A stretch of 64,000 nt of DNA, taken from assembly GCA_963706385.1 (NCBI GenBank), contig OY970153.1, positions 248,001-312,000 of the forward strand, in the 5' to 3' direction. A program made the translations under genes and the position numbers. This document shows positions 1 through 10,779 of this stretch, piece after piece (the first letter of the stretch is position 1; every line of letters begins with the position of its first letter). A model generated the notes under the pieces. It saw only the letters and a list, made by a program, of their open reading frames with translations. It had not been told where the DNA came from and made no database searches. The stretch is from Poindextera sp963706385. GTDB lineage: Bacteria; Pseudomonadota; Alphaproteobacteria; Caulobacterales; Caulobacteraceae.

Positions 1-2098
1 GCAGGCCGAGCGCGTCGAGCGCCGACGATCCGGATGCGCCGACCGCGATCGAATTGGGCGCCACGGTGTTGTCCAGGCCGGGATAGGTGTCCGACCAGCC
101 GGCGGCGCCAGTCTGCGGATTGATCTGGGCGGCGAAGCCGTCGGAGGTGGTCGCGCCGGAGGCCGAACTGACCACTTGGCCGGCGATATAGGCTTGGCCT
201 CCCGCGGTGGTGACCGCGCTCACCCGAACGTCGCCCGGCCCGGCATAGTAGGCCAGGGTGTCGCTGGCGGACGGGGCCAGGTTGGCCGATAGGTTGGCCA
301 CGTAGGCTTCCTCGCCGCCGGCATAGGCGTTGGTCACCGTCCCGGCGTTCAGCGCGCCGTTGTGGGTCGAGCCGGCGACGATGATCGAGCCGTCGGCATT
401 CACCGCCACGCCGGCGACGTTGCCGCCCTGCAGCGCGCCGAGGTCGCGGCTCGCCGTTAGCGTGGGCGCGCCAGCGCTCTGGATCTGGTAGCTTTGGACG
501 ACCGCGTCACCGTTCTGCACGCCGGCGGTGACAATCTGCGAGCCGCTGACCGCCAAGCCCGTGACATAGCCTTGGCTGGTCGGGCCGAGCGAGGTCGAGA
601 AGGTCGCCTGTCCGGCGGCCGAAAAGCCCGCCAAGAAGCCATCGGTGAGGCTGGTCCCGCCAATCGTGGTGGTCCCGGACACATACAGCGACCCGTCCGC
701 GCCGAACGCCGCCTGGTTGACCTGGCCGGGCGATCCGTCGCCCACCGTGGCCGTCCATAGAGGCTGGCCGGTGTTGTCGTACACCTTGACGAATCCGAGC
801 GAAGTCGTGGTGCTGCTGGGCGATCCGTTGGTGGTTGTCACGCCCGTCGCAGTTCCGGTGACCGCGATCTTGCTTCCATCGGCTGAGACCGCCAGGCCGT
901 AGCCGGATGCCGAGCCGGTGGCGCCGACGACCTGGCTGGATATCAGGTTTCCCGCCGAATCGTACTTCAGCAGGGCGACGTCCTGGGAGCCGAGAATGTT
1001 CTGCGCCGAGCCCGTCTCGCCAGCCGGAGTGGATCCCGTCACGTTGGCCAGGACGTAGACCGATCCGTCCGACGCCGTCGCCGTGGCGATGGCGTTCTTC
1101 TCGGCCGCCGGTAGGGTTTCGGAGAAGACCTGGGCGTTGCTGGCGGCGGGGTCGGTGGTCAGCTTGACCAATTGCTGGGAGGAATCCGGGCTCGTCCCGG
1201 TCGTCGTGCCGACGGTCTGGGTCAGATAGACCGCGGGCGCGCTGGACGGGGCGGAGAAGGACAGCTGTTCGACCGAGTTCCCATTGAGCTGGAGCGAATA
1301 CTGATTGGGTCCGGCGGGCGTGGTGAAGGTCTGGCCGTTGACCTTGGTGGTCGTCGCGGTTCCCTGGGTCATCTTCACCGAGAAATTGGTGCTGACGCCG
1401 GCCGCGGTCAGCTGGCTGTTCAGATAGCTGACGACGTTGCTCAGCGAGCGGGTGGTCGAACCCATGTTGGCGAGGTTGAAGTTGACCACGGTCTGTTTGC
1501 CCGAGGGCATGGTGACGGTCAGGGCGAACTGCACATTGCCCTGGAAGGCCTGGACCGCGAGCGCCGGACTGCCGCTGATCAGGACGCCGGTGTCGTAGAC
1601 GTCGGTTTGGTTGGCCACGCCCGCGGTGGTCTGGGTCTGGGCGCTGACGGCGCCTTGGTCAACCTGGAAGCCGCGAAACGGCGAGGCGGCGAGGAAGGTC
1701 CGCAGTTGGCCAAGACCGCCGGCGAACGCGGTTTGCAATTGGGCGATCTGGCCGCTGGTCTCGCCCGAGGTGGCGGCCTGGTTGGCCAGGTCCTGCAGCG
1801 CGCTCACCCCCTGGTACAAGGCGAACAGGTTTTTGTAGTTTGGACTGGCGTTGGGGACGCTGACCTGGACCGCGTTGGGATTGAACAGCGCCGCGCCGCC
1901 GAGCGCGGACTGCAGCGCCGAACCGATCTGCTGGGCGGTCGGCTTGGTGTTCCACGGCGGTGTCGGATTGGTCGGGGTGGTGGACGAACTGGACGATGAA
2001 CTGGACGACGAACTCGCACTGCTGGACGTGTTGGGGTTGATGCCAGCCCGCACCTGATAGTAGCTCAGCAGCACGCTTGAAGAGATGCCCGTGGTCAT
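1..2098 (-). CDS. FlaEY-like flagellar protein, C-terminus off the window edge
   Basis: The minus strand is open from an ATG at 2098 to the window edge, giving about 699 residues with no stop. The N-terminus reads MTTGISSSVLLSYYQV, which resembles what I remember of FlaEY, the flagellar regulatory protein of Caulobacter. A Ser/Thr-rich tract occupies residues 25-40. From about residue 330 onwards there are repeated blades of the type DGSVYVLANVTG, ADGSKIAVTGTATG, ADGSLYVSGTT and DGSIIVAGSTHNG, as in SBBP/beta-propeller repeat proteins; the sequence is rich in Thr, Ser, Gly and Asn and almost free of Cys. No signal peptide is visible. The opposite strand carries several spurious open frames. 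The long frame and the repeats are directly visible; the FlaEY name is from memory and tentative. Confidence 0.7.
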   Translation of the reverse strand, partial: MTTGISSSVLLSYYQVRAGINPNTSSSASSSSSSSSSSSTTPTNPTPPWNTKPTAQQIGSALQSALGGAALFNPNAVQVSVPNASPNYKNLFALYQGVSALQDLANQAATSGETSGQIAQLQTAFAGGLGQLRTFLAASPFRGFQVDQGAVSAQTQTTAGVANQTDVYDTGVLISGSPALAVQAFQGNVQFALTVTMPSGKQTVVNFNLANMGSTTRSLSNVVSYLNSQLTAAGVSTNFSVKMTQGTATTTKVNGQTFTTPAGPNQYSLQLNGNSVEQLSFSAPSSAPAVYLTQTVGTTTGTSPDSSQQLVKLTTDPAASNAQVFSETLPAAEKNAIATATASDGSVYVLANVTGSTPAGETGSAQNILGSQDVALLKYDSAGNLISSQVVGATGSASGYGLAVSADGSKIAVTGTATGVTTTNGSPSSTTTSLGFVKVYDNTGQPLWTATVGDGSPGQVNQAAFGADGSLYVSGTTTIGGTSLTDGFLAGFSAAGQATFSTSLGPTSQGYVTGLAVSGSQIVTAGVQNGDAVVQSYQIQSAGAPTLTASRDLGALQGGNVAGVAVNADGSIIVAGSTHNGALNAGTVTNAYAGGEEAYVANLSANLAPSASDTLAYYAGPGDVRVSAVTTAGGQAYIAGQVVSSASGATTSDGFAAQINPQTGAAGWSDTYPGLDNTVAPNSIAVGASGSSALDALGL

Positions 2099-2151
2099 CG
2101 TGATTCCGGCGGATTTGACCTTCCGCGTGGATGGTCCGCCTTCAAGGCTGA

Positions 2152-2178
2152 GATTTGTTTAATTTTTGGGAACAAATC
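2152..2178. promoter_or_regulatory. 8-bp inverted repeat between divergent genes
   Basis: Arms GATTTGTT (2152-2159) and AACAAATC (2171-2178) are perfect inverses around an A/T-rich 11-nt loop. The site lies in the 139-bp gap between the FlaEY-like gene (minus) and the next gene (plus). It could be an operator for either gene. No sigma-54 -24/-12 promoter was recognisable nearby. Function is inferred only. Confidence 0.35.
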
Positions 2179-2237
2179 GCCGCGAGGCGAGGCCTCGGCC
2201 GGCTTGCAAGCGCCTCGATCACATCGTAGCTGGACGC

Positions 2238-2918
2238 ATGGCCAAACCCCTGGATCGAAGGCTCTTGCTAACCGTCGGAGGCGGGGTCGTGGTCCTCGCC
2301 GTGGCGCTGGGCGCCGCGATCTTCGCCGTCTGGCGCGATCATGGGCCGAGGCCTCCGCCACCGGCGTCGACTGGCGGTCTGGTCGTGCAGATGGGCCGCA
2401 GCGACGACGCCAAGCTCGATCCGAAAAAGCCGCTCAGATGCTTCGTGAACGGCCAGTTCGAAGGGCTGGAGACGCTCTCGGACTGCGCCAAGAAGAACGG
2501 GGTGGCCACCGAAGCGCTAGACGTCGGCGTCGACCAGACCGGCGCCCTGGCCGCGGCCAACCAGGCCGGCGCCGCGATCACCCCGCTGCCGCCCGCCGAA
2601 AATCAATCAGGTCCGGCCGCGGCGACGGGCGATGGCGCTTCGCCCACGGCGCCAACCGCCTGGCGCGGCCCGATGGGAGAATGCTGGCGCTACGCCGCGG
2701 GCGCCTGGCGCAAGGTGGGCGATGGCTTGGCGCTGAACGCCTGCGTGCAGCTTCTGTTCGCCGGCCACTGCGAAAAGCCCGGCGGCGCCAGCTATGGCCG
2801 CTGGATGGGCCAGACCATCCGCTTGGTCCCCCATCGGGTCGAAATTTCCAGCGACAACAAGAGCTTCCGCGCCGTGGCGGAACAGGCCGACACCGGCTGC
2901 GCGATTACGGACTTCTGA
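2238..2918 (+). CDS. Hypothetical membrane-anchored protein
   Basis: This 226-residue protein starts at the ATG at 2238 (MAKPLDRRLLLTVGGG). One hydrophobic segment at residues 10-32 is followed by Arg and Pro, so the bulk is probably periplasmic on a single N-terminal anchor. A low-complexity Ala/Pro/Gly linker spans about residues 115-155. The C-terminal part (from about GECWRYAAGAWRKVGD) holds five cysteines (C156, C176, C184, C221 and others nearby), which suggests disulfides. The ORF could be extended upstream to 2166, but that adds an Arg-rich stretch before the anchor. I do not recognise the family. It sits 41 bp upstream of a small lipoprotein gene on the same strand. Confidence 0.6.
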   Translation: MAKPLDRRLLLTVGGGVVVLAVALGAAIFAVWRDHGPRPPPPASTGGLVVQMGRSDDAKLDPKKPLRCFVNGQFEGLETLSDCAKKNGVATEALDVGVDQTGALAAANQAGAAITPLPPAENQSGPAAATGDGASPTAPTAWRGPMGECWRYAAGAWRKVGDGLALNACVQLLFAGHCEKPGGASYGRWMGQTIRLVPHRVEISSDNKSFRAVAEQADTGCAITDF

Positions 2919-2959
2919 TCCGGCTCGCGCCGACGAAATCGGCGGTGTAGCCTGGCGCC

Positions 2960-3358
2960 ATGAAGCCGATCGCCTCTATCGTCGTCCTGGCCGCAGTGCT
3001 CGCGCTTGGCGCCTGCGAACGACAGGTCAAGGCGCCGGCCGAGACCGGCGTCTGCTACCACGCGGTGTTCCTCAAGGACGGCGGGGTCAGGTTCAACAAG
3101 CTGAGCGAGCACGAGCCAAACATCGAAAGCTGCGCCGCCGCGCTGGAAGGCATGCGGCTGCGGTTCCAGATCATGGGCGGCGCCACCGAAATCGTCGGCG
3201 CTTATCAGGGCAACTACGTCTTCCTACTCAAGGAGGGGATATTCCGCTCGGACTCGCTGAAAGGCGCGCGGTATCCGATGCTGGTGCGCATCGGCGGCGG
3301 CCAGCTCGCCCAGCCCGGCGCCGTGCCGCGGTCGCTGATCCAGTCGCAGACGCAATAG
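2960..3358 (+). CDS. Small hypothetical lipoprotein
   Basis: A 132-residue protein with a clear lipoprotein signal: hydrophobic residues 4-18 ending in the lipobox LALGAC, so Cys19 would be the lipidated residue. Asp is not at +2 (it is Glu), so outer-membrane sorting is possible. The mature part contains three further Cys (e.g. in GVCYHAVF and ESCAAAL), which may pair. No known domain is recognised. It probably shares a transcript with the upstream membrane protein, and lies 107 bp before ssb. Confidence 0.6.
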   Translation: MKPIASIVVLAAVLALGACERQVKAPAETGVCYHAVFLKDGGVRFNKLSEHEPNIESCAAALEGMRLRFQIMGGATEIVGAYQGNYVFLLKEGIFRSDSLKGARYPMLVRIGGGQLAQPGAVPRSLIQSQTQ

Positions 3359-3465
3359 GTCGGTTTAATTCTCCGCGAACACAACGAGAACATTGAATCG
3401 CCGCGCGACCTCCGCTAGGGTCGCGCTCAAACGTCGAAACGCGAACGCGAAAAGGTGAAGGTCCG

Positions 3466-3939
3466 ATGGCGGGGAGCGTCAACAAGGTCATTCTGGTCGG
3501 CAATCTGGGCGCCGACCCGGAAATCCGCACGCTGAATTCCGGCGATCGCGTGGCGAATCTGCGCGTGGCGACCTCGGAAACCTGGCGCGATAAGCAGTCC
3601 GGCGAGCGCAAGGAGAAGACCGAGTGGCACCGGGTGGTGATCTTCAACGACAACCTGGTCAAGGTCGCCGAGAACTACCTGAAGAAAGGCTCGAAGGTCT
3701 ATATCGAGGGCTCGCTGCAGACCCGCAAATGGGCCGACCAGTCGGGTCAGGAGAAGTTCTCCACCGAGGTGGTGCTGCAGAAGTTCCGCGGTGAGCTGAC
3801 CATGCTCGACGGCCGCGGCGGCGGCGACGATGATCAGGCGGGCTATGGCGGTGGTGGCTTCCAGCCAGCCGGCCGCGCTCAGCCGTCGGGACCGAAGGAA
3901 AGCTTCTCGGCCGACCTTGACGACGAGATTCCGTTCTAG
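3466..3939 (+). CDS. ssb: Single-stranded DNA-binding protein
   Basis: A 157-residue protein that begins MAGSVNKVILVGNLGADPE, the hallmark OB-fold start of SSB, continues with TEWHRVVIFN and YIEGSLQTRKW, then a Gly-rich linker (residues 115-140) and the acidic tip DLDDEIPF that recruits replication and repair partners. Length is normal for the family. It coats single-stranded DNA in replication and repair. The ATG at 3466 follows an AAGGTGAAGG-like ribosome binding site. gyrA lies downstream on the same strand with a gap of about 180 bp. Confidence 0.97.
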   Translation: MAGSVNKVILVGNLGADPEIRTLNSGDRVANLRVATSETWRDKQSGERKEKTEWHRVVIFNDNLVKVAENYLKKGSKVYIEGSLQTRKWADQSGQEKFSTEVVLQKFRGELTMLDGRGGGDDDQAGYGGGGFQPAGRAQPSGPKESFSADLDDEIPF

Positions 3940-4118
3940 GATTCGCCGATTTTCCTCGCGCTGGGGAATTCGGAGCCAGCTGGCGTCGCGCACGGGCGAG
4001 ATCGCGCCTAAACTGCGGTCCGCGGGGCTGGTTCGCGGTGAGTTTTTTTGCACCGCAGCGCGCCAAGTGCTAACAATGATCATGACTTACGCGCCCGATT
4101 CCCGCGGCTGATCCCCCC

Positions 4119-6894
<2,776 letters not shown>

Positions 6895-6947
6895 CAGCGG
6901 CGTGAAATCCAAGTCCATCGGCGGGGCCGAAGCTCGAGGGGATTTGA

Positions 6948-7442
6948 ATGGCGCGTGTCGGTCTTTATCCGGGGACCTTTGACCCGATGCACAACGGGCA
7001 TCTCGACATCCTCGCCCGCGCCGTCAAGCTGGTCGACAAGCTGGTCATCGGGGTGGCGATCAACACCGGCAAGGGCCCCTTGTTTTCGCTGGACGAGCGG
7101 GTCGACATGGTCACCCGCGAGACCGCCCATCTGTCCGCCATCGCCGAGATCGAAGTCAGGCCGTTCGAGACGCTCTTGATGCACTTCGCCCGCCAGGTCG
7201 GGGCCGGCGTCATCGTGCGCGGCCTGCGGGCGTTTTCCGACTTCGAGTACGAGTTCCAGATGACCGCGATGAACCAGCAGCTCGATCGTGACATCGAGAC
7301 GGTGTTCCTGATGGCCGACCCGCGTCACCAGGCGGTCGCCTCCAAACTGGTCAAGGAGATCGCTGGTCTCGGCGGGGACATCACCGCTTTCGTCTCGCCG
7401 GGCGTCGCCGAGCGGCTTTTGGCCAAGGTGCGACGCGCTTGA
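6948..7442 (+). CDS. coaD: Phosphopantetheine adenylyltransferase
   Basis: Transfers an adenylyl group from ATP to 4'-phosphopantetheine, the penultimate step of coenzyme A synthesis. The 164-residue protein has the nucleotidyltransferase motif GTFDPMHNGH near the N-terminus and the second signature around VRGLRAFSDFEYEFQM, plus ADPRHQAVASKLVKEIA near the end. Length is normal. The ATG at 6948 follows GAGGGGATTTGA, a good ribosome binding site. The stop overlaps the region just ahead of the cyclophilin gene, so the two are probably co-transcribed. Confidence 0.97.
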   Translation: MARVGLYPGTFDPMHNGHLDILARAVKLVDKLVIGVAINTGKGPLFSLDERVDMVTRETAHLSAIAEIEVRPFETLLMHFARQVGAGVIVRGLRAFSDFEYEFQMTAMNQQLDRDIETVFLMADPRHQAVASKLVKEIAGLGGDITAFVSPGVAERLLAKVRRA

Positions 7443-7456
7443 CGAGGGTGCGCACG

Positions 7457-8299
7457 ATGCGGGGCATGCTCGCGCTTGGGCTGCTGCTGGCGCTTGTCAC
7501 GTCGGCGGATGCGGCCAAGAAGCCCAGGATGGTCAAGCTGCCGGCGCCGGTCTGGCGCGACGCCGACGCCGAGAACACCATGGTGATCGACACCAACCAA
7601 GGTCGGATCATTGTCGAATTGGTTCCGGAGGCGGCGCCCCAGGCGGCGGCGCGGGTCAAGCAACTGGTCCGCATGCATGTCTACGACGGCCTGACCTTCT
7701 TTCGGGTGATCGACGATTTCATGGCCCAGACCGGTGATCCGAAGAACAACGGCCAGGGCGGCTCGGCGCTGCCCGATATTCCCGGCGAGTTCGGCTTCAA
7801 GCTGACGCCCGGCTCCGACCTGGCGGTGGTCGACCATCCGCCCGGCCACGACGCCGGCTTCATCGGCGCGCTGCCGGTGATCAGCCAGCCCACTGCGATG
7901 GCGGCGCTGATGGCCGATGGCAAGATCGCCGCCCACCCGACCTTCTGCCAGGGGGTGATCGGCATGGCTCGGGCCGAGGATGCGGATTCGGCCAACAGCC
8001 AGTTCTTCCTGATGCGTCAGGCGCGGTCCAACCTTGATCAGCACTACGCCGCCTTCGGCCGGGTGATCGTCGGCGAGGAGGTGGTCCGCGCGATCAAGAC
8101 CGGCGAGCCGGTCCCCGACCCGCAGGACCGGATGACCCGCGTCCAGATGCTGGCCGACATCCCCGAGGGCGTGCGCCCGAGCGTCAAGGTGGTCGACACC
8201 AAGAGCGCCTATTTCGCCGATCTGGTGAATGACACCCGCATCAAGCTCGGCGACGACTTCACCCTGTGCGACGTCGAGGTGGCCGGGCAGGCGCAGTAG
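7457..8299 (+). CDS. Periplasmic cyclophilin-type peptidyl-prolyl isomerase
   Basis: Catalyses cis-trans isomerisation of Xaa-Pro bonds. The 280-residue protein from ATG 7457 has a signal peptide (MRGMLALGLLLALVTSADA) and the cyclophilin fold: MVIDTNQGRIIVELVPEAAP, then YDGLTFFRVIDDFMAQTGDP containing the catalytic Arg-Val-Ile, GVIGMARAEDADSANSQFF and LDQHYAAFGRVI. A roughly 45-residue insert lies between the FMAQTGDP and GVIGMAR blocks, larger than in minimal cyclophilins. A TTG at 7439 is an alternative start but would spoil the signal peptide. The last 54 bp recur at 9934-9987 (see repeats). Confidence 0.9.
   Translation: MRGMLALGLLLALVTSADAAKKPRMVKLPAPVWRDADAENTMVIDTNQGRIIVELVPEAAPQAAARVKQLVRMHVYDGLTFFRVIDDFMAQTGDPKNNGQGGSALPDIPGEFGFKLTPGSDLAVVDHPPGHDAGFIGALPVISQPTAMAALMADGKIAAHPTFCQGVIGMARAEDADSANSQFFLMRQARSNLDQHYAAFGRVIVGEEVVRAIKTGEPVPDPQDRMTRVQMLADIPEGVRPSVKVVDTKSAYFADLVNDTRIKLGDDFTLCDVEVAGQAQ
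8246..8299 (+). repeat. Cyclophilin 3' end, copy 1 of a 54-bp direct repeat
   Basis: The last 54 bp of the cyclophilin gene (encoding roughly LGDDFTLCDVEVAGQAQ and the stop) recur at 9934-9987 with about four mismatches. Weaker similarity continues some 90 bp past both stop codons (for example GCGGACATCC against GCAGACATCC). The two copies bracket the CPT-like and toxin-antitoxin genes. Confidence 0.8.
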
Positions 8300-8407
8300 G
8301 GCGGGGCTCGGCTGCGCCCGAACTGGCAAGCGGGACTTCTCAAGGTTCGGAACGGAGTGGCGAGCGGACATCCGGTCAAAGATTAATTACGCTGAATTTC
8401 CGGCCCG

Positions 8408-8958
8408 TCAGAGCCCGAAGGCATCGCGAATTTGCTGGGCGTTCTCCAGGGGGGTTGTCGCCGTTGCGTCGATCTCAAGATCGTAAGTGATGTCGCGGTG
8501 AACGCGGTCAAACTGCCATCGCGCCAAGCCTATTTCTCGATCTCCGCGTTCGCGCTCTCTCGCTTCGAGTACCTCAAGGGGAGCGAAGAGACCGACTAAG
8601 CGAACATCAAAGCGCGACAGTAGAGCACGGTATTCTCGCGCCTCTTGTCCGATCATGACTTCATCGACGACTAGGTTGTTCCCCTGGGCGGCCATCGCCA
8701 CAATGGCGTGGCGCATGCCCTTCATGGCTCGCTGAACGACGGGACCCGTACTGATGACGACGGACGGATTGCCTTGGTCCTGATCGTCTCGAAGATCAAC
8801 CCGTCTGGGTGGCCGAACATGTTCGCTGGAAGCATGTCGAGGAACGCGTCCATCGTAACGTGCATGAACGGCTCGGCGGTGATCGTTTGAAGCGCGCGAG
8901 CCGTCGAGCTTTTGCCCATGCTGCCGACCCCATTGAGGATGATAACGTGGGGTCGCAC
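8408..8958 (-). pseudogene. Chloramphenicol phosphotransferase-like kinase, frameshifted
   Basis: Reading from a GTG at 8958 (GGAGGGGAGGG upstream) gives a start VIILNGVGSMGKSSTARALQ with a P-loop GxxxxGKS, then VTMDAFLDMLP, where the Asp matches the catalytic Asp of the chloramphenicol 3-O-phosphotransferase (CPT) family, and MFGHPDGLIFET. The frame is then lost near 8786-8790; a one-base deletion explains it, because the next frame continues with DQGNPSVVISTGPVVQRAMKG and runs to ARWQFDRVHRDITYDLEIDA and a stop at 8408. Joined, the protein has about 183 residues, matching CPT length. It is either a recent pseudogene or a sequence error. True substrate is unknown; many CPT-family members are not resistance enzymes. 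Confidence 0.7.
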
Positions 8959-9109
8959 CTCCGAACCCTCCCCTCCGCGCCTGTGGCGCGGGTTCTATAT
9001 CGGTGAAAACGGCTTCTGCGCCAAGATTGGCCGTGGGTCGCCTTTGACTCTTGGCCATTCGCCTCAAAGCGGACCGCGGATTACCAATTGCACTCCTCAT
9101 CGGCATCCA

Positions 9110-9127
9110 TATAATCAAGATTATATA
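9110..9127. promoter_or_regulatory. Palindromic operator candidate of the toxin-antitoxin operon
   Basis: ATATAATC-AA-GATTATAT is a perfect 8-bp inverted repeat around two bases, ending immediately before the ribosome binding site AGGAG (9128-9132) and 12 bp before the antitoxin ATG. It is strikingly A/T-rich against its surroundings and contains TATAAT, so operator and -10 box may coincide. Antitoxins of this kind usually repress their own operon; binding here is inferred. Confidence 0.6.
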
Positions 9128-9138
9128 GGAGTCCCGAC

Positions 9139-9366
9139 ATGCTCACGTTCAAAGTCACCACGGTCGGCGCCTCCGCCGGTTTCATACTGACCAAGGAAGC
9201 CATGGCCCGTCTGAAGGTCCAAAAGGGCGACACGCTCTATTTGACCGAGGCGCCCGACGGCGGCTATCGGCTGACGCCCTACAGCCCTGACTTCGAGCGG
9301 CAGATGACCTTGGCCGAGACCGTCATGCACGAGGATCGGGAAGTCTTGCGGCAACTCGCGAAGTGA
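9139..9366 (+). CDS. AbrB/MazE-type antitoxin paired with Doc
   Basis: A 75-residue protein with a swapped-hairpin AbrB-like N-terminus: VTTVGASAGFILTKEAMARL followed by KGDTLYLTEAPDGGYRLTPY. The C-terminal 25 residues (from about SPDFERQMTLAETVM) would be the tail that masks the toxin. The stop overlaps the toxin start by four bases (9363-9366), implying translational coupling. Classical Doc is paired with Phd; here the partner is of the AbrB class, an arrangement also seen in other bacteria. A palindrome at 9110-9127 is the likely operator. Confidence 0.85.
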   Translation: MLTFKVTTVGASAGFILTKEAMARLKVQKGDTLYLTEAPDGGYRLTPYSPDFERQMTLAETVMHEDREVLRQLAK

Positions 9367-9743
9367 CCGTCTGGCGCTGGGTCGCGCCGGAGGTCGTTTA
9401 CGCTGTTCACGACAGACAGATCTCGGAACATGGCGGCCTTGACGGGGTGCGGGATCGAGACGCGGTGGAATCCGCCATCGCGCGGCCGCGAAACCTCGCC
9501 GCCTACGGCGATCCCGACGCCGCGGCCCTGGCGGCCGCCTACGCTTTCGGCCTTGCCCGAAACCACGGATTCGCCGACGGAAACAAGCGCACGGCCTGGG
9601 TGGTCGCCCGCGTTTTTCTCGTCGACAACGGCCAGCGGTTGCGCTTCGACAAAGCGGACGCGGTCCGCGCTGCGGAGGCCCTCGCCGCCGGGTGCCTCGG
9701 CGAGGCGGAGCTCGCCGATTGGTTCCGCGCGAGGCTGGTCTAG
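9363..9743 (+). CDS. doc: Doc-type toxin (Fic/Doc family)
   Basis: A 126-residue protein with the Fic/Doc motif HGFADGNKRT at about residues 74-83, matching HxFx(D/N)(A/G)NK(R). The N-terminal AVHDRQISEHGGLDGVRD and ESAIARPRN are typical of Doc, as is the length. Doc of phage P1 phosphorylates elongation factor EF-Tu and stops translation; this is family knowledge, not shown here. The motif is intact, so the toxin looks functional. It overlaps the antitoxin gene by four bases. Confidence 0.9.
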   Translation: MTVWRWVAPEVVYAVHDRQISEHGGLDGVRDRDAVESAIARPRNLAAYGDPDAAALAAAYAFGLARNHGFADGNKRTAWVVARVFLVDNGQRLRFDKADAVRAAEALAAGCLGEAELADWFRARLV

Positions 9744-9750
9744 CGGCTCG

Positions 9751-9933
9751 TCAGCCCATCGGGCCCTGGTAGACTTCGCCGAAACGCTGCAGGCTCGCCA
9801 GCGGGACCGACATGTTCGCCGCCCTGTCGGTCCGCACGCAGACGAGCGCCGGCCCGGCCGCTTCGCGCGCCGCGTCCAACACTGTCTCGAGTTCCGCCAT
9901 GCTGTCGGCATAAAAGCCGGCGCAGCCCAAGCC
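9751..9933 (-). pseudogene. C-terminal relic of a thiamine-diphosphate-dependent enzyme
   Basis: On the minus strand the last 60 residues before the stop at 9751 read like the end of an acetolactate-synthase-type ThDP enzyme: LGCAGFYADSMAELETVLDA, then GPALVCVRTDRAANM and the terminal FGEVYQGPMG. The similarity stops abruptly at about 9933, exactly where the duplicated cyclophilin tail (9934-9987, opposite strand) begins. No start, cofactor-binding motif or upstream domains are present, so this is a truncated remnant created by a recombination or deletion. Confidence 0.6.
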
Positions 9934-9987
9934 CTCGGCGACGACTTCACCCTGTGCGACGTGGATGTGGCCGGGCAGGCGAAGTAG
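9934..9987 (+). repeat. Cyclophilin 3' end, copy 2 (orphan fragment)
   Basis: This copy of the 54-bp cyclophilin tail encodes LGDDFTLCDVDVAGQAK and a TAG stop but has no gene body ahead of it. It could be the leftover tail of a second, tandem cyclophilin gene or a duplication made when the island inserted. It abuts the ThDP-enzyme relic. Confidence 0.75.
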
Positions 9988-10077
9988 GAGCGGGCGTCGG
10001 CGAGGCGACTGACCGGAAAGCGGACCTTCTGAGGCTCCGAGATGGGTGGACTGCAGACATCCGTCGTGCATGGCCGG

Positions 10078-10779
10078 CTAAAGGCTGAATACGGTCAACC
10101 ATGCGCCGTGTTCGGCGAAATACCCGCGTCCGGTCGTCACAGCACGAAGCACTGCACGTACATGTCCCGCTCCGTAGACTACAGCCAGTCGCTGAATTTG
10201 TCCGCTCGGGTCGTCTAGAATTCTTTCAAGATGTTCGATGAGACGGACGTCCCGTGCGCCGAGGATCGCTCCTTCAAGGGCTCCGGACTCGGGGCTCAAG
10301 TTCAGAAGTTCGTCCCGACTTGGCTGATCATCCTGGGCCATTCGCTTTGCGATACTTTCGCGGGTTCCGAATGCCCGCATCCAAAGGCCCATCGCCGGGG
10401 CAACGAGATAGACGAGCAACCGGAGCCATTGCGGAACCTTCTCCCAGACCACGCGGAACTCTTCGCCGGTCAGGTCGGCGTGAATGATCCGAGCATTGAC
10501 CGTGTCCGCTGCGGGAACAGGCGGTTGGAGACTCAGCCTCAATCGCTTGGACCCGACCATCCATCGATAGACCCGCGTGACCCGTGTAGTGATTGGGGAC
10601 CGGATGCCCTCAACCAGCACGACGTCATGGGAGAACGCATCGTCATAAACTCTCCGGTAGAAATCAGCTTCCCCTACATGGACCATAGGGAAGAGCGTGA
10701 TGACGATTTCCGAATGGCGACTGACCAGGTTTATTCGGGCCGAACGGAGGCCCATGGACGAGTATTCCAATATCTGCAT
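10078..10779 (-). CDS. TraB/GumN-like hypothetical protein
   Basis: A 233-residue protein from ATG 10779. N-terminal FPMVHVGEADFY, then VVLVEGIRSP, and a C-terminal AVVYGAGHVRAVLR resemble the TraB/PrgY/GumN family layout, in which a GxxH near the start, an internal acidic residue and a GxxH near the end form a putative metal site. A hydrophobic segment, LRLLVYLVAPAMGLWM (about residues 127-142), could be a membrane-associated helix. Base composition is visibly less G+C-rich than the neighbouring housekeeping genes, fitting the accessory region. Function is unknown; the family assignment is moderate. Confidence 0.6.
   Translation of the reverse strand: MQILEYSSMGLRSARINLVSRHSEIVITLFPMVHVGEADFYRRVYDDAFSHDVVLVEGIRSPITTRVTRVYRWMVGSKRLRLSLQPPVPAADTVNARIIHADLTGEEFRVVWEKVPQWLRLLVYLVAPAMGLWMRAFGTRESIAKRMAQDDQPSRDELLNLSPESGALEGAILGARDVRLIEHLERILDDPSGQIQRLAVVYGAGHVRAVLRAVTTGRGYFAEHGAWLTVFSL

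Noticed and set aside
4035..4056. GCGGTG/CACCGC hairpin with a T-rich loop before gyrA
   Set aside because: Only six base pairs and no T-tract after the stem; not convincing as a terminator or operator.
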